Positions 61,628-64,000 of a stretch of DNA of 64,000 nucleotides are shown one piece after another. The DNA is taken from NCBI GenBank assembly GCA_030549205.1, contig JAUKTV010000004.1, forward strand, positions 682,001-746,000, given 5' to 3'. The position numbers and the translations under genes were made by a program. The stretch comes from Apiosordaria backusii (Eukaryota > Ascomycota > Sordariomycetes > Sordariales > Lasiosphaeriaceae). The notes under the pieces were generated by a model, which saw only the letters and a list, made by a program, of their open reading frames with translations, had not been told where the DNA came from and did no database searches. Within the stretch, counting starts at the first letter, position 1; each line of letters starts with the position of its first letter.

Positions 61628-63631
61628 TCATACCCCCAAAACCACCCCCATTACCAACCCCATCCCCATCCCCATCACCCCCCAATTAACCCCCAACCTC
61701 GCCGAAAAAGAAGGAACATGCGCACTCCCCTGAAAATTACACACCAACTCCCCGTTCTTGCTCCTCTGCCCATAATTCCCCTCAAACCCCAAGCCCCCCG
61801 GCTGCGGGCACCCAAACCCCATGCTCGCCGGACAGCTCCTCACCAAATCATAGCACAAGTCCTCGCACGGCAGCAGCTCTTTGTACGGCCCGGGCCTGAT
61901 CTCCTCGTCGATCCTCGTGTTCCTGCTCGAGTTGAACCTCGTGATGTTCGGCATCCTCAACAGCTCCCCATCCGTCAGTGTTTCCCCGTCTGGGAACGGC
62001 TGGGAAATCGCCCTCGCTTGGAGATAGGGTGCGTCATTCCCGAAATCTTCGCAGCGGGGGATGGTGACGGAGCATAACCAGTTCTTGTAGGCGTTGACGC
62101 AGTCGGTACAGTTTTTCACGAGGGAGTAGCGCTGGGTGGGCCCGGCTTCGCATTGGATTTGCTGGAGGGCGAGGTTGAAGTTTACGTAGAGCTGTGCCGC
62201 GTGGTCGTCGTAGAATTTGGCGAGCTGGGTCGAGTTGCCAAACGACGGATTGGAGGGGACCGAGTAGGCTACTTCGTTGCAAAAGGTGAGGTCGGTGATG
62301 AGAGCGCAGTTGCCGTGGTCTATTGTTCTCTTGTTAGAATTACATCACAGAAAGAGACGAAGAAAACTCACCCGACTTGGTCGTAAAATCAACCGGCTTA
62401 AACACCTCCACCCCTCCCCCTCCTTCCTCCCCATTATCCTGCTGTCTCCTCCCTAACCCACCCCCAATCCCCCTCCCCTGCCTCGCCAAAAAAGCAGTAT
62501 AATTCGTATCCGCCGTCAACCCATTAAAGAAGAACTGCTGCTTCGGCAAATTCCCCTGTCCCCTCTTTGTCATACTCGCCCTCACCTTCCCCGCATCCCT
62601 CCCCCCGCCACCCCCGCAATCTGCGCATTCAGCTTCAGCCCGCACCACGAATGCTTCAGTCCATTCAACGCCTTGTCCGTCTTGTTGTGCGCAAACAGCA
62701 CATACGGGTACGGCTCCATGCTCATAATCTTCTCCTGCGCTGCCGGGTTTGAGTCTGTCGTGAGGTTGTGCGTGATCAAGAGCGCGCCCTGGGAGTCACT
62801 ATCTACCCAGATGAGGTCCGCGTCGTCTTGGTCGTTGAACGTAAAGTAATGCCCGTCCCCGGAGACGGAGATTTCAAAGTTGTATTTCCCCTCGAAGTAG
62901 TCAGAGACGTTAGGGGCGTGGACGCCAATGTAGACGTCTTCGGTGGCGGTAAAGTTGAAGCTGACAGCGCCTTCGTTGAACTCGAGCATGTGCTGGGTCG
63001 ACATGTCGCTTAGGGGGCCGGGGGCTTGGTATTCGGCGGTCTTGGAAACGAAGAGGGTTAGTTGAGGGGGGTCCATTGTTGTTTTGTCGGGATCGATCGC
63101 CTGTGGTTGTTTGCAAGTGTTGGCTGAGATGTAGATAGTCCGGGAGGACTGCCTCTTGGCCAGGGCAGCCTCAGTATCCGAGTTCCCAACATCTTGTTCT
63201 GATGACTGATTATGCTCGCTCCTCAACTCGAGTCGGTCTTCTGATTCTCGTCCAGCAAGAATCGATAGTGGAAACCAGAAACGTGTTGTTGACCCTTCTT
63301 CCAAGTCCATAGGCGTAGGGTTGGTATTCTCAAGCTTTAACAACCCTTCCGAGGCCCTTCCAATGATACTTCTGTCAAAACCTAAAAAGTCTGGTTCGTA
63401 CGTCGGGTCGAGCGGGCTTCGCGCCGCGAGGTTGGGAGAGAAGTCGAAGTCATCGTCGAATATCGCTGGTAATGAGGGTTCGAGTTCGATAGCAACGGCA
63501 AAGTGCGGGGAGAAGAGCGACAGATAGAGGAGAACAAGCAAGCAGGAGGCGACGACAGATGCCGCCAGTCGTGATTGTAGAGGGCTCAAGTGCATCGCGC
63601 AAAAGTATCCCCGCGATTGACAAAAGTTCAT
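61628..63631 (-). CDS. mid1: Stretch-activated calcium channel subunit MID1 (apparent frameshift)
   Basis: Exon 1 (63631-62372) and exon 2 (62319-61628) join through FTTKS|DHGNCALITDLTFC. One extra base in the C run 62601-62606 turns LNAQIAGVAGG into the continuing RDAGKVRASMTKRGQGNLPK; the protein is then 650 residues. Either ATG 63631 or 63595 could be the start; the second leaves a clean signal peptide (SVVASCLLVLLYLSLFSPHF). The luminal part has many N-glycosylation sites and the MID1 pattern: SRTIYISANTC, GALLITHNLTTD, YPYVLFAHN, KQQFFFNGLTADTNYTAFLA. The C-terminal Cys-rich part has NCTDCVNAYKNWLCSVTIPR and PCEDLCYDLVRSCPASMGFG. It ends in a hydrophobic tail. With Cch1, MID1 admits Ca2+ during stress. 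Confidence 0.9.
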
Positions 63632-64000
63632 GTTTTGGTGAATATCGCCTTTCGTTTCGACTGCGCTGCAGCGTCTCGACGTCGTGTTGATCGAATGCGC
63701 CCAGAGTGACCCCTGTAGCTGACCGAGGGAGGCCGCCCAGTTTACCGCAACATGCTATGCTACGGCTCTCGTATAGATTGGCGCAATATCTTGGTGAATT
63801 GAAATGGAATAGCTATCGTCGCCGTGAATCGTCAGGTTCGTCGTCGAGGGAAGTTTGTAGAGGTAGTCCAAGTCAGAAAGCCATCTTGCGCCTAGACAGG
63901 CACCTAAGTCTGACAAGCTGAAGCAGCCGCGTCTGAAGAGTGCCGCCTCGGCAGCTGGGCCCTTGCAGTGGCGCCAAGGAACAGGCTGCCAAGACCCGCT
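63632..64000. other. 5' flank of MID1
   Basis: Promoter-proximal sequence of MID1 up to the window edge. No second gene is recognisable. Confidence 0.45.

Overview
The window is nuclear DNA of a filamentous ascomycete. Small GT..AG introns (about 50-80 bases, often with CTAAC or CTGAC branch motifs), single-gene transcription units on both strands, and orthologues of typical fungal housekeeping genes all point there. Several proteins read like their Sordariomycete (Sordariales-type) counterparts, but the exact taxon is inference. I see no CRISPR array, tRNA, rRNA or transposon.

Layout. 0-4.6 kb: the 3' end of a class V myosin, a tiny complex I subunit gene (NDUFB2-like, minus) and the P-TEFb-type kinase BUR1. 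4.6-7.9 kb: a low-complexity SR/RD-rich then acidic reading frame with six tandem-repeat blocks, in the same frame as BUR1. 8.7-10.6 kb: one or two novel membrane-protein genes (minus). 11.3-15.6 kb: RNase P/MRP subunit POP8, protein phosphatase 5 and a small single-pass membrane protein. 17.4-22.8 kb: a 1,828-residue formin. 24-30 kb: a DUF2264 protein, phosphoserine aminotransferase and an SDR-like protein lacking the catalytic Lys. 31-42 kb: TRAPPII subunit TRS120, an unrecognised CxxC protein, aminodeoxychorismate synthase and VPS55. 43-50.5 kb: proteasome subunit PRE5, a LOG-family protein, a CLPTM1-family protein and the SNARE SEC22. 51-54 kb: an Asx-homology-domain protein. 54.7-64 kb: Elongator subunit ELP5, tri-snRNP 27K protein, a small-acidic-protein-domain protein, RAMP4/YSY6, a small mitochondrial protein and the MID1 calcium channel subunit. 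Most of these serve membrane traffic, polarity, RNA processing and core metabolism; they form no operon or gene cluster.

Two window-wide patterns stand out. First, several long reading frames are interrupted only by TAG codons and continue in frame: the Asx-domain gene at 52411 and 53317, the BUR1-downstream frame at 4618, 4696 and 5857, and the membrane locus at 9856. PRE5 and the myosin also have open in-frame tails after TAG. Filamentous ascomycetes are known to edit UAG to UGG in mRNA (A-to-I) during sexual development, so these are candidate edited stops; RIP-type CAG-to-TAG mutation is the main rival. Second, seven genes need exactly one extra base in a run of C or G to restore a coherent protein. 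This looks like homopolymer undercalling in the assembly rather than biology.
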